From Xenorhabdus nematophila ATCC 19061 (GTDB lineage: Bacteria > Pseudomonadota > Gammaproteobacteria > Enterobacterales > Enterobacteriaceae), in contig NC_014228.1 in NCBI RefSeq assembly GCF_000252955.1, forward strand, positions 4,062,701 through 4,126,700: DNA of 64,000 bases. Direction: 5' to 3'. Under the pieces are notes generated by a model that saw only the letters and a program-made list of their open reading frames with translations, ran no database searches and had not been told where the DNA came from. The position numbers and the translations under genes were made by a program. Of this stretch, positions 9,480 through 18,169 are shown one piece after another; position 1 is the stretch's first letter; each line of letters begins with the position of its first letter.

Positions 9480-9695
9480 TTAAATAAAATCCCTTATATA
9501 ATCAGGTAACAACTCATCAAAAGAAACCGTTTGACTCCTAAGAGATAAAATATCTCTGTAAGTAATAGATAATAAACTACTTGTTATGTATTCTTCTAAA
9601 CAAACAGTGACTAAAAAAACTATGTAATTATTTTTGCATATACCAATTTCTATTGAAGATATTTCATCTAATATATAAAAAACTTCATTTATGAT
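9480..9695 (-). pseudogene. Possible C-terminal gene remnant
   Basis: A minus-strand frame of about 70 codons is open from the TAG at 9696-9698 to a TAA at 9480-9482 but has no usable ATG. Its translation is protein-like (contains ISSIEIGICKNNYIVFLV and ends SFDELLPDYIRDFI). It is probably the tail of a lost gene. The rest of 9339-9741 is AT-rich with nothing recognisable. Confidence 0.35.
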
Positions 9696-9741
9696 CTAAT
9701 AATTATCACAAAAATCATATATGGAGCCTACGATCATGCCG

Positions 9742-10252
9742 CTATAAAACACTCAAAGCTTCTATACAAGTTTTAATAGGCAACCACATTTCATGATCTT
9801 CTGGTTCAATAAATAAAAAACTATACTACTGATAAAAAGGAATGACTTTAGAATCCATTGGATCAACAAACAATCCAATCGCTAATATTTGTTGTGAGAC
9901 TAATATTGTTCGATAGATCGCATCAATCAATAATTTTTCACCTACTCTTTGATCTTGATAAATTTTATCCACTACCAACCGAACTAATTTTACGGCATTA
10001 AGTGAATGAGGGTATTTTTTATAATTTCGGTGAGAAGGTGGTATTATCAAAGAATAATCAGTCAGCGTGTAATACCCCAGAAATAACTGTCGGCTCTGAA
10101 GCCCAGCCCCGGCAGGCAACATAAGTTTTTGCAATGTGCTTTATGTTTTTCTGCCTAGCTTGTTGCTACAAGAATTAATTTAGTTCATGAACACCGCAAT
10201 CAAATGCTTTACAATTATGTTGTTGAGTAATCTCTTCAATTATCGTGGACAT
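9742..10252 (-). pseudogene. Decayed TacT/AtaT-type GNAT toxin
   Basis: Remnant of a GNAT acetyltransferase toxin of the TacT/AtaT class, which acetylates aminoacyl-tRNA. The ATG at 10252 opens with STIIEEITQQHNCKAFDCGV, matching the typical family N-terminus, then meets stops just before and after an FL pair. The frame next reads QQARQKNIKHIAKTYVACRG, then shifts into a frame with GYYTLTDYSL and the acetyl-CoA loop region RLVVDKIYQDQRVGEKLL. A stop after the FYQ motif precedes a recognisable tail (FIEPEDHEMWLPIKTCIEAL). At least three nonsense codons and one frameshift make it non-functional. It overlaps the antitoxin remnant upstream, as in intact operons. Confidence 0.8.
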
Positions 10253-10409
10253 TTACCACACTATTGTAACTCTTTACTGCTTGAATAAGTTTCTTACTTG
10301 CTTTTGGCTGGTTTTCCAACGTAGAAAATAGTGCATTTTCACCAACCATTGAAAGCTGTAATATTTCTTTAATCGCTTCATTAGGGCGCATAGGATTAAT
10401 CAATCTCAT
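10236..10409 (-). pseudogene. Truncated DUF1778-type antitoxin remnant
   Basis: 57-codon frame upstream of and overlapping the GNAT toxin remnant by 17 nt. The C-terminal part (LFSTLENQPKASKKL, then IQAVKSY) matches the end of DUF1778 antitoxins, where a short C-terminal segment wraps the toxin. The N-terminal ribbon-helix-helix is absent, so this is a truncated antitoxin. It may still be translated, but no DNA-binding domain remains. Together with the toxin it is a dead TacAT-type locus. Confidence 0.65.
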
Positions 10410-10452
10410 TAGTGAAAAATCTCCAAGTTAATAATTTGGCTTCTATCATTTA

Positions 10453-11145
10453 TTAATCCGAACTCAAATAACACCACTCCACAGCCTTCCTAACCAACTC
10501 CCCCGTAGCATCAATATATTCCTTTTTATCACCACAACCACTAAGAATAAGCGGTATCTCGGTACACCCCATAATAAAATGCTCAACTCCGACATGTTTA
10601 AGCTGAGTTATAACAGACTCTATTAACTGATAAGCCTTTTCCCCATCACCACTTTTATAAGCTAATATACTTTCCATAATAATCCTTTGTTGAATATCAT
10701 CAGGAACGACAAAATTCACATTCTCTTTTCTTAATCTGTCCTGATAAAGCCCTATTTTTATCGTTCCTGTTGTAGCAAGAATTGCAACGTTATTAATCCC
10801 TTCACTGACTATTTTATTACAAGTCACTTCAACAATATTTAAAAAAGGTATTTTAGTCGATGCTTTTAGTTCATCATACCAATAATGTGCGGTATTGCAT
10901 GGCATAATAATACATTCCGCTCCGGCCGCTTCTAATATCCGCAATGCAGCCAACATTTTATTAAAAGGTGATTCGCCGCCAGCAAGTATGCTTGCGGTTC
11001 TGTCAGGAATGTCAGGAAATGAAACGGCAATCACCGGAATATGTTCCTGATCGCAATTTGCCGGTGTGTTTTTAATTATTTTATCCATTGCATCGACTGT
11101 TGCTGCTGGTCCCATTCCACCCAATATTCCAATTATTTTTTTCAT
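10453..11145 (-). CDS. Aspartate/glutamate racemase family protein
   Basis: 230-aa cofactor-independent amino-acid racemase of the Asp/Glu/hydantoin superfamily. The two catalytic cysteines lie in MPCNTAH (Cys83) and MGCTEIP (Cys204), and the N-terminal IGILGGMGPAAT is typical of aspartate racemases. It probably interconverts L- and D-aspartate, or broader substrates as in YgeA, in the cytoplasm. It is transcribed away from a LysR regulator 128 bp upstream, the usual arrangement for a LysR-controlled target. A glutamate/aspartate symporter follows beyond the regulator, supporting an acidic amino-acid role. Substrate specificity cannot be read from sequence. Confidence 0.85.
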   Translation of the reverse strand: MKKIIGILGGMGPAATVDAMDKIIKNTPANCDQEHIPVIAVSFPDIPDRTASILAGGESPFNKMLAALRILEAAGAECIIMPCNTAHYWYDELKASTKIPFLNIVEVTCNKIVSEGINNVAILATTGTIKIGLYQDRLRKENVNFVVPDDIQQRIIMESILAYKSGDGEKAYQLIESVITQLKHVGVEHFIMGCTEIPLILSGCGDKKEYIDATGELVRKAVEWCYLSSD

Positions 11146-11273
11146 ATGCCACCTCGGTAAATAATGGTTATGATGGCACAGCCATTACAGTTCGTAATTG
11201 CAATGTTTCCATACGTCATACTGTATTTGCATAAGTCATTTTATGAAAACAATCTAATAATAAGGGATGTTTT

Positions 11274-12164
11274 ATGCTTAATAATATTGAGCTGAAGTGG
11301 TTATATGATGCTGTTATGTTGGAGGAGTTACGGAGTTTTACGCTTGCCGCAGAACGGAGGAATATATCCCAATCTTCTTTTAGCCGAAGAATTCAGGCAC
11401 TTGAAAATGCGGTCGGCTTTGAAATATTTGATCGTAGCGCGAGTCCATTACAACTTTCGTTACAAGGTCGAGGTTTTATTGTCTACGCCAGAAATCTGCT
11501 GGGAGATATAGAATATCAAATCGGAAAAATAAAAGGCGGTAAAACTTCTAAGCATCGTATTAATATCGCCGCAGCACATTCACTTTCTATATCTCTGTTA
11601 CCTGAATTGATTTCTGGCTTTTCAGATAAAATGGATAAAGTTTTTAATATTGAGTCTATTAATGTTGATGAAACGGTTAAAAACCTTAAAAAAGGCAAAA
11701 GTGATTTTATTTTGTCGTTCTATAATGATGAACTAATAACCTCTCCTTTTCTCCATCATAAAGTGTTGGATGCGCGGTTATATCTTGTCTCTGGTTGTAG
11801 CTCTGACGGAAAACCGCTATATCGTCTGGAAGAGACACCTTTGCCGTTGATGAAATACACTGATGAAAGCTATATGGGACGTCAGGTTAATCAACTGCTG
11901 GAAAAAAATCTCAGGGATAGGTTCCACTATTTTTGTCAGTCATCCATGAGTGAGCTACTGAAACGTATGGTTTTGGATGGTCACGGGGTTGGCTGGATGC
12001 CGGATTATTCAATTCGTGAGGAACTCAGGCAGCAAAAACTGTCTTTATTGGAACCAGAAAAAACATCAATAAAAATGGGGGTTTTTATTTATCGAACTCA
12101 CTCCCGTCTTAATCCGACTTCAGAGCGCTTTTGGCAGTATATGCGAACAAGGTGGACAGCATAA
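11274..12164 (+). CDS. LysR-family transcriptional regulator
   Basis: 296-aa LysR-type regulator. The N-terminal winged helix-turn-helix (about residues 8-70) contains SFTLAAERRNISQSSFSRRI followed by QALE, and a periplasmic-binding-protein-like effector domain follows from about residue 95. Divergent from the racemase gene. The shared 128-bp interval contains a dyad ATAC-N8-GTAT at 11211-11226, a plausible LysR-type site, though weak. The likely ligand is an amino acid or related compound by context only. The gene is complete with a clean ATG. Confidence 0.85.
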   Translation: MLNNIELKWLYDAVMLEELRSFTLAAERRNISQSSFSRRIQALENAVGFEIFDRSASPLQLSLQGRGFIVYARNLLGDIEYQIGKIKGGKTSKHRINIAAAHSLSISLLPELISGFSDKMDKVFNIESINVDETVKNLKKGKSDFILSFYNDELITSPFLHHKVLDARLYLVSGCSSDGKPLYRLEETPLPLMKYTDESYMGRQVNQLLEKNLRDRFHYFCQSSMSELLKRMVLDGHGVGWMPDYSIREELRQQKLSLLEPEKTSIKMGVFIYRTHSRLNPTSERFWQYMRTRWTA

Positions 12165-12215
12165 CCAATATATTCAATGGATTTCGTATCGCAGCGGTAC
12201 AACAAATGAATAAAT

Positions 12216-12314
12216 CCCCAGTCATATACTATGTGACTGGGGCAAATGAACGTAGGCAAGCCTGAAAGACGAGAGGGGTAACTTGCTGTAATCACCGAGT
12301 GGGTTACAGCAAGT
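12216..12314. terminator. Two perfect hairpins between convergent lysR and gltP
   Basis: 12216-12242 is CCCCAGTCA and TGACTGGGG (9-bp perfect stem, 9-nt loop). 12281-12314 is ACTTGCTGTAA and TTACAGCAAGT (11-bp perfect stem, 12-nt loop), 4 nt past the gltP stop. Both lie between convergent genes, so they probably terminate or protect the two transcripts. Neither has a strong T-tract, so factor-independent termination is not certain. Confidence 0.6.
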
Positions 12315-12318
12315 ATCT

Positions 12319-13599
12319 TCAAGCCTCCTGTGCTACTTCATTTTGCTGCGCTTTCTGTTCAATACTGCTCTGTTTCTCCTCCAATTTAGCAATCACGGCT
12401 GTGGAGATGCTATTACCGACGACATTAGTTGCAGTGCGTCCCATATCAAGGAATTGGTCAATGGCGAGGATAAGTAAAATCCCGGCTTCCGGCAGACTGA
12501 ACATCGGCAATGTCGCCGCAACAACCACAACCGAAGCACGCGCAACGCCAGCCATGCCTTTGCTCGTAATCATCAGTGTCAACATAATCAGGATTTGCTC
12601 TGTGACACTCAGGTCAATGTTGTAAGCCTGAGCGATAAACAGTATCGCAAAGGATTGGTACATCATTGAACCATCAAGGTTAAAGGAGTAGCCCAGTGGT
12701 AATACAAAACTGGAGATTTTTTTCGGTACACCGAAGCGATCCAGTGCATTCATGGTTTTTGGATAGGCTGATTCACTGCTGGCGGTGGCAAAGGCTAAGG
12801 TTACAGGCTCCCGAATCAGTTTCATCAGTGAAAACATGCTTTTGCCGAGGAAAAAGAACCCGACTCCGGACAGAACAGCCCAAAGTAAAAATAAACCAAG
12901 GTAGAAGAGGCCAATCAGTTTGCCGTAATCATAAAGCAGCCCCAGGCCTTGCACCGTAATCGCGGAAGCAATGGCAGCAAATACGGCAATCGGCGCAAAT
13001 GACATCACGTAGTCTGTAATACGAAACATGATGCGCGCCAGATCTTCAACCAGCGTCACGAAGGGGCTTTTTTTCTGGCTGCTATGGCAGATATAGGAAA
13101 GCGCTGAGCCGAAGAAGATGGAAAAAATCAGGATTTGCAAAATCTCATTATTCGCCATCGCAGAAACGAAGCTACTCGGGAAGATATGGCTGATGAAATT
13201 TTTCAGCGAAAACCCGCTGGTGTTAAGGCCGGTATTCACCGTTTCCTGCTGTGCAACAGCGATATTAAGCCCAACGCCGGGTTGGAATAGGTTTGCTATC
13301 AACATGCCAATGCCAAGCGAGACTAAACCCGCGACAATAAACCATACCATCGCCTTGATGGTAATGCGTCCGACAGAGGATGAGCCGCCGATTGATATAA
13401 GCCCGGAAACAATCGTGGCGAATACCAATGGCGCGATGATCATTTTGATCAGACGCAGGAACACATCGGTGATGATATTGATATAGGAGGCGACTTCTTT
13501 TGTTTGACTGGCATCAAGGTAATGATGGAACCCCCAGCCAGTAATAATACCAAGCAAAATAGCGATGATGATTTGCTGCATGAGTCTTTGCCTGTTCAT
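12319..13599 (-). CDS. gltP: GltP-like glutamate/aspartate:cation symporter
   Basis: 426-aa inner-membrane secondary transporter of the dicarboxylate/amino acid:cation symporter (DAACS) family. It has about eight hydrophobic transmembrane segments plus the re-entrant hairpin region. The conserved substrate-site motif reads YSFNLDGSMMYQS (equivalent to the NMDG/NLDG motif), and the C-terminal domain has RTATNVVGN. Length matches E. coli GltP. It imports glutamate or aspartate with protons or sodium. It faces the LysR gene convergently and may form a functional unit with the racemase. The call could also be a broader C4-dicarboxylate transporter of the same family. Confidence 0.85.
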   Translation of the reverse strand: MNRQRLMQQIIIAILLGIITGWGFHHYLDASQTKEVASYINIITDVFLRLIKMIIAPLVFATIVSGLISIGGSSSVGRITIKAMVWFIVAGLVSLGIGMLIANLFQPGVGLNIAVAQQETVNTGLNTSGFSLKNFISHIFPSSFVSAMANNEILQILIFSIFFGSALSYICHSSQKKSPFVTLVEDLARIMFRITDYVMSFAPIAVFAAIASAITVQGLGLLYDYGKLIGLFYLGLFLLWAVLSGVGFFFLGKSMFSLMKLIREPVTLAFATASSESAYPKTMNALDRFGVPKKISSFVLPLGYSFNLDGSMMYQSFAILFIAQAYNIDLSVTEQILIMLTLMITSKGMAGVARASVVVVAATLPMFSLPEAGILLILAIDQFLDMGRTATNVVGNSISTAVIAKLEEKQSSIEQKAQQNEVAQEA

Positions 13600-13991
13600 G
13601 GTGACCTCTTATTTCTTGTTTCCTTATTTTTATTTAGTTAAAGATTTACATTTTTTTAACTTTTAATGAAATGCAAATGAGAAATGTAGTATGCAGAAAA
13701 CGCATCACTCTATTGGAAGAGAAAATAATTCTCTGAATAATGGATTAGGAAGAATATGAGGGATTAATAATAAGTGTAAAGTGTTTTGTTAATTTATTTA
13801 TCAATTAAATTAAATATATTACTTTAATAAAAAACAGATTTTTTATATGTAAAGATATTTAATTAATAATCTGTCACAAATAAAAATTCAGAAGCACATG
13901 AAAGAGATAAAAATTTGATTGGCACTCTGCTAAGTGATACAAAATATTACGGCTTCCAATTCAACTTCGGTTATAAACACGTAATATAAGT
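13600..13991. other. AT-rich intergenic region upstream of gltP
   Basis: About 390 bp between the gltP start and the hipA stop. It is strongly AT-rich and must contain the gltP promoter. I see no open frame, repeat or convincing operator. Confidence 0.5.
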
Positions 13992-15290
13992 TTACCCTGC
14001 ACAAAGCCTGCCCGCTTGTTTAGCCAAACCAGTAAAAATTGCATCGCTGATATGACCGGGAAAATTAGGTGGCAGCTCATTAGCTACTTGGTTTATTACC
14101 TTTTCGGCCATATTTCCCATCTCGTTCATCAGCTTTTCAGCCATTGATTCAGAAAAACCAACCTGACGAGCAGTACTTGGAAAATGTCTGGGTTGAATGG
14201 TAGCCCAATGATACTGGCGACTCTTACCACGTAAAGCCATCGCCATTTTTGCTTTCTTTGGAGCAACTCCCTTAGCACCAAAGATAGGATAAGCTGACAA
14301 AATATCATAAAGAGGAGTCATCGAGTAAGACGAATCTGGCTCGATAAAAATGCTGAAATTTTTGCCATGTCCATCTATCGCAGCCAATAACCAATATAGA
14401 ATTTGGGATTTAAAAAACGTTTCTCGATCTGTTATTGAGTTTCTGGAGCCGAGTAGCAACGTCATGATATCTGCAATCCCAGGACCTCCATCTGCTTCAT
14501 ATTTAAGAGCAGGAGCAATCCCCATAGCCTGACACATATCCTCTTGAGGAAGACGCATCAACCACCGATTATCACAAGACCAACGGCGATCAAAACGTTC
14601 GACAATCAATACTGTCTTTTCTCCAAACTTCGCTAACTCTGCATTTGCAACAGGAAGACCGAATGTTCGGGAGATTTTTAAACACAACCATTCATTTTCA
14701 CAACTCTCGTGAAGATCGATATTATTGTGCTCAATTCTGCCTATGGGGAGTTTAAATATATGACTCGTAGGCGTACTCCCGTAAGGTCGCTGCCAACAGC
14801 CTTGATGCCATAGAAGGGCTGTTTTTTCCTGCGCGCCAGCCAAAGAGATCCGGAAATCGTCACTATTGTTCATCCCTAAAGGCGTCGTCTTGTAGCCTTC
14901 AAGCAACTCGACTATTGCCCGCTCATCCAAAGGCTCAGCGTGAACCTCGTCAATTGGAGGAATTTGATTACCTTCCTGATAGAGCTGAATAGCGCCAACA
15001 CAGTCCCTCCCAACACTGGCTAAGAGATCGAATGGATGCTTACTGGTTATCTGAAATCTAGCCTGCATACGGGCTATGATTTCCCTTGAATCGGGTAATA
15101 AATTATCGAAGAAATTGAATACCTCCTGACCTACATATTTCTGGTTACTGAGAGGTAAAGAAAGTGATATTGCACGAGTACCGGGTTCTTTCAGCCACTC
15201 ATTTGTGTACTGGAAAGACATGGCTCCTTTTTTATCACGAAACAAGACCCCCACTTCCAGCCCATTCAATGCAACGATCAATTTGTTCAT
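13992..15290 (-). CDS. hipA: HipA serine/threonine kinase toxin
   Basis: 432-aa HipA kinase, whose E. coli counterpart phosphorylates glutamyl-tRNA synthetase to cause growth arrest and persistence. Visible motifs include the autophosphorylated serine in RISLAGAQEKTA (Ser149), the catalytic Asp in AAIDGHGKNFS (Asp306) and the metal-binding Asp in MTPLYDILSAYP (Asp329). The N-terminal beta domain (about 1-110) is present, and length matches E. coli HipA. The gene begins directly after hipB ends, so the two form one operon. No lesion was seen. Confidence 0.92.
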   Translation of the reverse strand: MNKLIVALNGLEVGVLFRDKKGAMSFQYTNEWLKEPGTRAISLSLPLSNQKYVGQEVFNFFDNLLPDSREIIARMQARFQITSKHPFDLLASVGRDCVGAIQLYQEGNQIPPIDEVHAEPLDERAIVELLEGYKTTPLGMNNSDDFRISLAGAQEKTALLWHQGCWQRPYGSTPTSHIFKLPIGRIEHNNIDLHESCENEWLCLKISRTFGLPVANAELAKFGEKTVLIVERFDRRWSCDNRWLMRLPQEDMCQAMGIAPALKYEADGGPGIADIMTLLLGSRNSITDRETFFKSQILYWLLAAIDGHGKNFSIFIEPDSSYSMTPLYDILSAYPIFGAKGVAPKKAKMAMALRGKSRQYHWATIQPRHFPSTARQVGFSESMAEKLMNEMGNMAEKVINQVANELPPNFPGHISDAIFTGLAKQAGRLCAG

Positions 15291-15542
15291 TTACCACTCC
15301 CTTGTCCAGCGACTATCTGACTTTGTTGAACCATTGCGCTCTGTAACTTGCAGTTCCAAACCTAGCGAAGAAAGCAATTTAAACAAGGTTTCCAGCTTGC
15401 TTTTTTCCGGACTGTTTTCAAATCCAGAAACGGTACTCTGCTTTATTCCAACCCGATCAGCAGTGTCTTTTTGGGTCAGGCGCTTTTTTTTGCGCTGTTC
15501 CCTGATTGCTACAGCCAGTGTTTGTGGTGATGTGATCTTCAT
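15291..15542 (-). CDS. hipB: HipB antitoxin / autorepressor
   Basis: 83-aa helix-turn-helix (Cro/XRE type) protein. The HTH is at about residues 18-40 (LTQKDTADRVGIKQSTVSGF), and the C-terminal tail is typical of HipB. It neutralises HipA and represses the operon. The ATG at 15542 has a GGAGG ribosome site that lies inside the promoter-proximal operator, so HipB binding could also affect translation initiation or early transcription. It abuts hipA without a gap. Confidence 0.9.
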   Translation of the reverse strand: MKITSPQTLAVAIREQRKKKRLTQKDTADRVGIKQSTVSGFENSPEKSKLETLFKLLSSLGLELQVTERNGSTKSDSRWTREW

Positions 15543-15545
15543 AAG

Positions 15546-15590
15546 TATCCCTCCAAAAGGATAAAAGTAACTTATCCCTTTTAAGGGATA
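15546..15590 (-). promoter_or_regulatory. Two HipB operators (TATCC-N8-GGATA)
   Basis: O1 at 15546-15563 and O2 at 15573-15590 both match TATCC-N8-GGATA exactly, the operator known for E. coli HipB. Centre-to-centre spacing is 27 bp. O1 overlaps the hipB ribosome-binding site. O2 is the more symmetric, extending to TTATCC and GGATAA. Confidence 0.9.
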
Positions 15591-15618
15591 ATTTCAACCT
15601 ATTCCTACAAGCTATCCA

Positions 15619-16479
15619 ATGAGCTATCACAACCAACTGCAATGGCGCCGGGAAAGGGAAGCTCGTCTGTTGACGCCCCCTCAGGAGGCTAAACTCCAGC
15701 AAATCCTCCCCGAAAAATGGCCATCACAAATGGGATTGCCTTATGCACTTTGGTCGCGCAACGCGATTCAGGCGCTTATTTGGCAAATGTGGCGCATAAA
15801 AATTGCGAAAAGAACACTCACTGACTATCTAAAGCGTTGGGGATTTACACCACAAAAACCACTCAAAAGAGCCTATGAACAAAATCCTCAAGCCGTCGAA
15901 AAGTGGCATAAAGAGACCTATCCGGCAATAAAAAAGAAAGCGGCAGAAGAAGGGGCGGAAATTTGGTGGGGAGATGAAACGGGAATAAAAAATACCTGCC
16001 AGCATAGCCGGGGCTTTGCGCCCAGAGGAAAAACGCCCGTTGTTGATATTTGTGCAACGCACTTTTCTATCAATATGATATCGGCGATTAATACGCGGGG
16101 CAGTGTGCGATTTATGCTGTATCACGACACGATGACGGCCCGAAGGTGGCTGCATTTTTTTCAACGCTTGATAAAAGAGGCCGATCGTAAGGTCTGTGTG
16201 ATACTGGATAATTTGCGTGTCCAGCATGCCCGGCTTGTCAAAAAGTGGCTGGAGAAACACAAAAACCGAATTGAAGTGTTTTATTTGCCTGCCTATTCAG
16301 CCGAATTAAACTCGGATGAGTACCTTAATGGTGTGAAAAATGCTATCCGAGCCTCTTCACCGGCAAGAAGTCCGCAAGAATGAGTCAAAAAGACTCGAAG
16401 TCATATGATGAGGCTCCAGAAAAGAGCTGAACAGGTTGCTCGTTATTTCCAGCATCGCTGTATCCGATATGCTGCATAA
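15619..16479 (+). pseudogene. Truncated and frameshifted IS630-family transposase
   Basis: Open from ATG 15619 to TGA at 16383 (254 aa), with DDE motifs GDETGI, CVILDNLRV and LPAYSAELNSDEYLN. The N-terminal helix-turn-helix domain is missing; the usual length is around 340 aa. Near 16365-16380 the frame is broken, and the proper C-terminus (RSHMMRLQKRAEQVARYFQH, then RCIRYAA) continues in another frame to TAA at 16477-16479. It lies immediately beyond the hipBA operators. An inactive relic. Confidence 0.85.
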
Positions 16480-16522
16480 CAAATAATAGATATTTGTACA
16501 CCGGGTTAATATAAATAAGTTT

Positions 16523-17566
16523 TCATAATAGTGATACACTCATTTTTCTCATTCCCGGTTGCTGCCCTGATGAAAATGCGTTAATAAACGCTTCAACGCA
16601 TTTCAAGAGTTGCCACATATACTGACAACAATGATTCCGTGTGACGGTTTCATGCAATGATTGCCATAGGCGTTCAATCTTATTTATCCATGGCGAATAG
16701 ACCGGTAAAAACAACAGATTAAATTTAGGATTTTGTTTTCGCCATGCCCCGACTTTCCGGCTTTTATGAATGCCATAGTTATCTAAAATCAACGTGATGT
16801 TTTTTACATGGCGATATTGGCCATTCAGTTCCTTTAACAGGTTGATAAATAAATCAGAATTTTTCTTTATACCGCTGACATAAGTCACTCGGCCTGTTTG
16901 GGCGTCAAGGCAGCCCGCAAGGTAGTGTTTTTGATTTTTTCCCGGCGTCATGACCCGTTTTTGTTGCCCTTTCAGACACCAGTCCGCCCCGATTTTTGGG
17001 TTAAGGTCAATATCGACTTCATCTTCGTAAAAAACAGGATGTTGTTCTGACACGCTGGATAAAGCTTCAGTGATTTTTGCCATTTTTTCGTCATACTCAG
17101 GATCAGGCTTTTTTACAGTAGGTGCTGCTCTTCGCCAGACAATACCGACCTGACAGAAGTAACGATAGAACGTACTTTTCGAAAGCGACAAACCGAATAA
17201 TTCATGGATTATCCGAGTAATCAGCTCAATGCTCCAACGTGAACGCAGGCAGCCAAAATCCTGCGGGGAGTGCTGTAATAAGAACGACAGCAAACTAAAA
17301 AGTGGCGCTAAATTCCAGGTGGCAGGTCTGCCTGACGGTAAACTTTTTAATCCTTCCAGCCCATACAACGTAAACCAATTTATCCAACGATTAACCGAAG
17401 AACGTGAACAATGAAGGGTTCTGGAGAGGGCAGAAACGGTCTTGCCTTCATGTAACATTAAGAGTGCCATGAGTCGGCGTGCATAATCTTTATCCCGGGT
17501 TTTATGAATAAATTTTTTCATCTGACGTCGTTCACTTCGGGGTATAGGTGCTATGATTGGCATCAC
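16523..17566 (-). CDS. IS630-family transposase (full length)
   Basis: 347-aa IS630/Tc1-mariner-type transposase, apparently complete. The N-terminal double HTH (about residues 20-150) includes KTVSALSRTLHCSRSSVNRW. The DDE core has YEDEVDIDLNP, LILDNYGIHKS and LPVYSPWINKIERLW. It is a different IS630 type from the relic at 15619 and the element at 42378. I could not find matching terminal inverted repeats, so element limits are not given; the left end may be lost. Confidence 0.88.
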   Translation of the reverse strand: MMPIIAPIPRSERRQMKKFIHKTRDKDYARRLMALLMLHEGKTVSALSRTLHCSRSSVNRWINWFTLYGLEGLKSLPSGRPATWNLAPLFSLLSFLLQHSPQDFGCLRSRWSIELITRIIHELFGLSLSKSTFYRYFCQVGIVWRRAAPTVKKPDPEYDEKMAKITEALSSVSEQHPVFYEDEVDIDLNPKIGADWCLKGQQKRVMTPGKNQKHYLAGCLDAQTGRVTYVSGIKKNSDLFINLLKELNGQYRHVKNITLILDNYGIHKSRKVGAWRKQNPKFNLLFLPVYSPWINKIERLWQSLHETVTRNHCCQYMWQLLKCVEAFINAFSSGQQPGMRKMSVSLL

Positions 17567-18134
17567 TCAGTCCATTTTGGGATTTTTTTGATTTGGCGAT
17601 TAATCAGCTCGCAAAAACCGAACTGAGTTCCCTTCAAGTGATCTACTATTTTGAAAGCTTATTTATAAGAATTGATGAAAGATCACGAATTCACGAAAAG
17701 GGATATTTTATTCAGAATAATCTACAGCAATAAGAGCAGAAACGATAATAACACTTACTCTGATAGTTCCATATACGTTATTTATTATGTCCGTGGGGTT
17801 AAGATACAAGGCCTTTTTATTGATGAAGTCACTGATTCCAATATAACCTGAATAATATATTTTCTTATATCTTTACGTTTCGAACGAGAATATTGAGCTA
17901 TGAACCCCAGGGCGCGAGCATACTTTGATCAATATTCATCCAAAGAAAAAAATAACGGATTGCACTGCCATCATAGCCTCTGTAAGGCATCCAAGATTCA
18001 TATATCACAACGCTTTTTTGATGGAATAAGAAATCATGGTTACATCAAATATCTCATAGTGATGACCTCTAGCTTTCCCCCTAAAACAGATGGTTTAGGG
18101 GGGGTTGATACGTTGAAAAGTGGTTCATTTTAAA
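17567..18134. other. Interval with a gene remnant cut by IS630, downstream of glyA
   Basis: 17578-17733 (+) is an open frame without a start (INQLAKTELSSLQVIYYFES, ending IHEKGYFIQNNLQQ). It looks like the tail of an unrecognised gene truncated by the adjacent IS630. The remainder has no convincing gene; a 77-codon ATG frame at 17900-18133 lacks any protein-like features. The original 3' end of glyA begins at 18135. Confidence 0.4.
18077..18102. terminator. Hairpin downstream of native glyA stop
   Basis: CCCCCTAAA and TTTAGGGGG form a perfect 9-bp stem with an 8-nt loop, about 33 bp beyond the original glyA stop codon. It is probably the glyA transcript terminator or 3'-end stabiliser, although there is no long T-run on either strand. 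The IS5 now separates it from most of the gene. Confidence 0.5.
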
Positions 18135-18169
18135 CTATGCATAGACAGGATATTTCGCACAAATAACTA
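18135..18169 (-). pseudogene. glyA: Detached native 3' end of glyA
   Basis: Read on the minus strand, this 35-bp piece ends in VICAKYPVYA and a TAG stop. Joining it to the main glyA frame at 19049-19050 (removing the IS5 and one TA of the target duplication) restores KVLVICAKYPVYA, which closely matches the E. coli GlyA terminus (KVLDICARYPVYA). It proves that the IS5 inserted ten codons before the original glyA stop. Confidence 0.92.

Noticed and set aside
17900..18133. 77-codon ATG frame between IS630 and glyA tail
   Set aside because: No ribosome site, no protein-like pattern, and it overlaps the likely glyA 3' hairpin.
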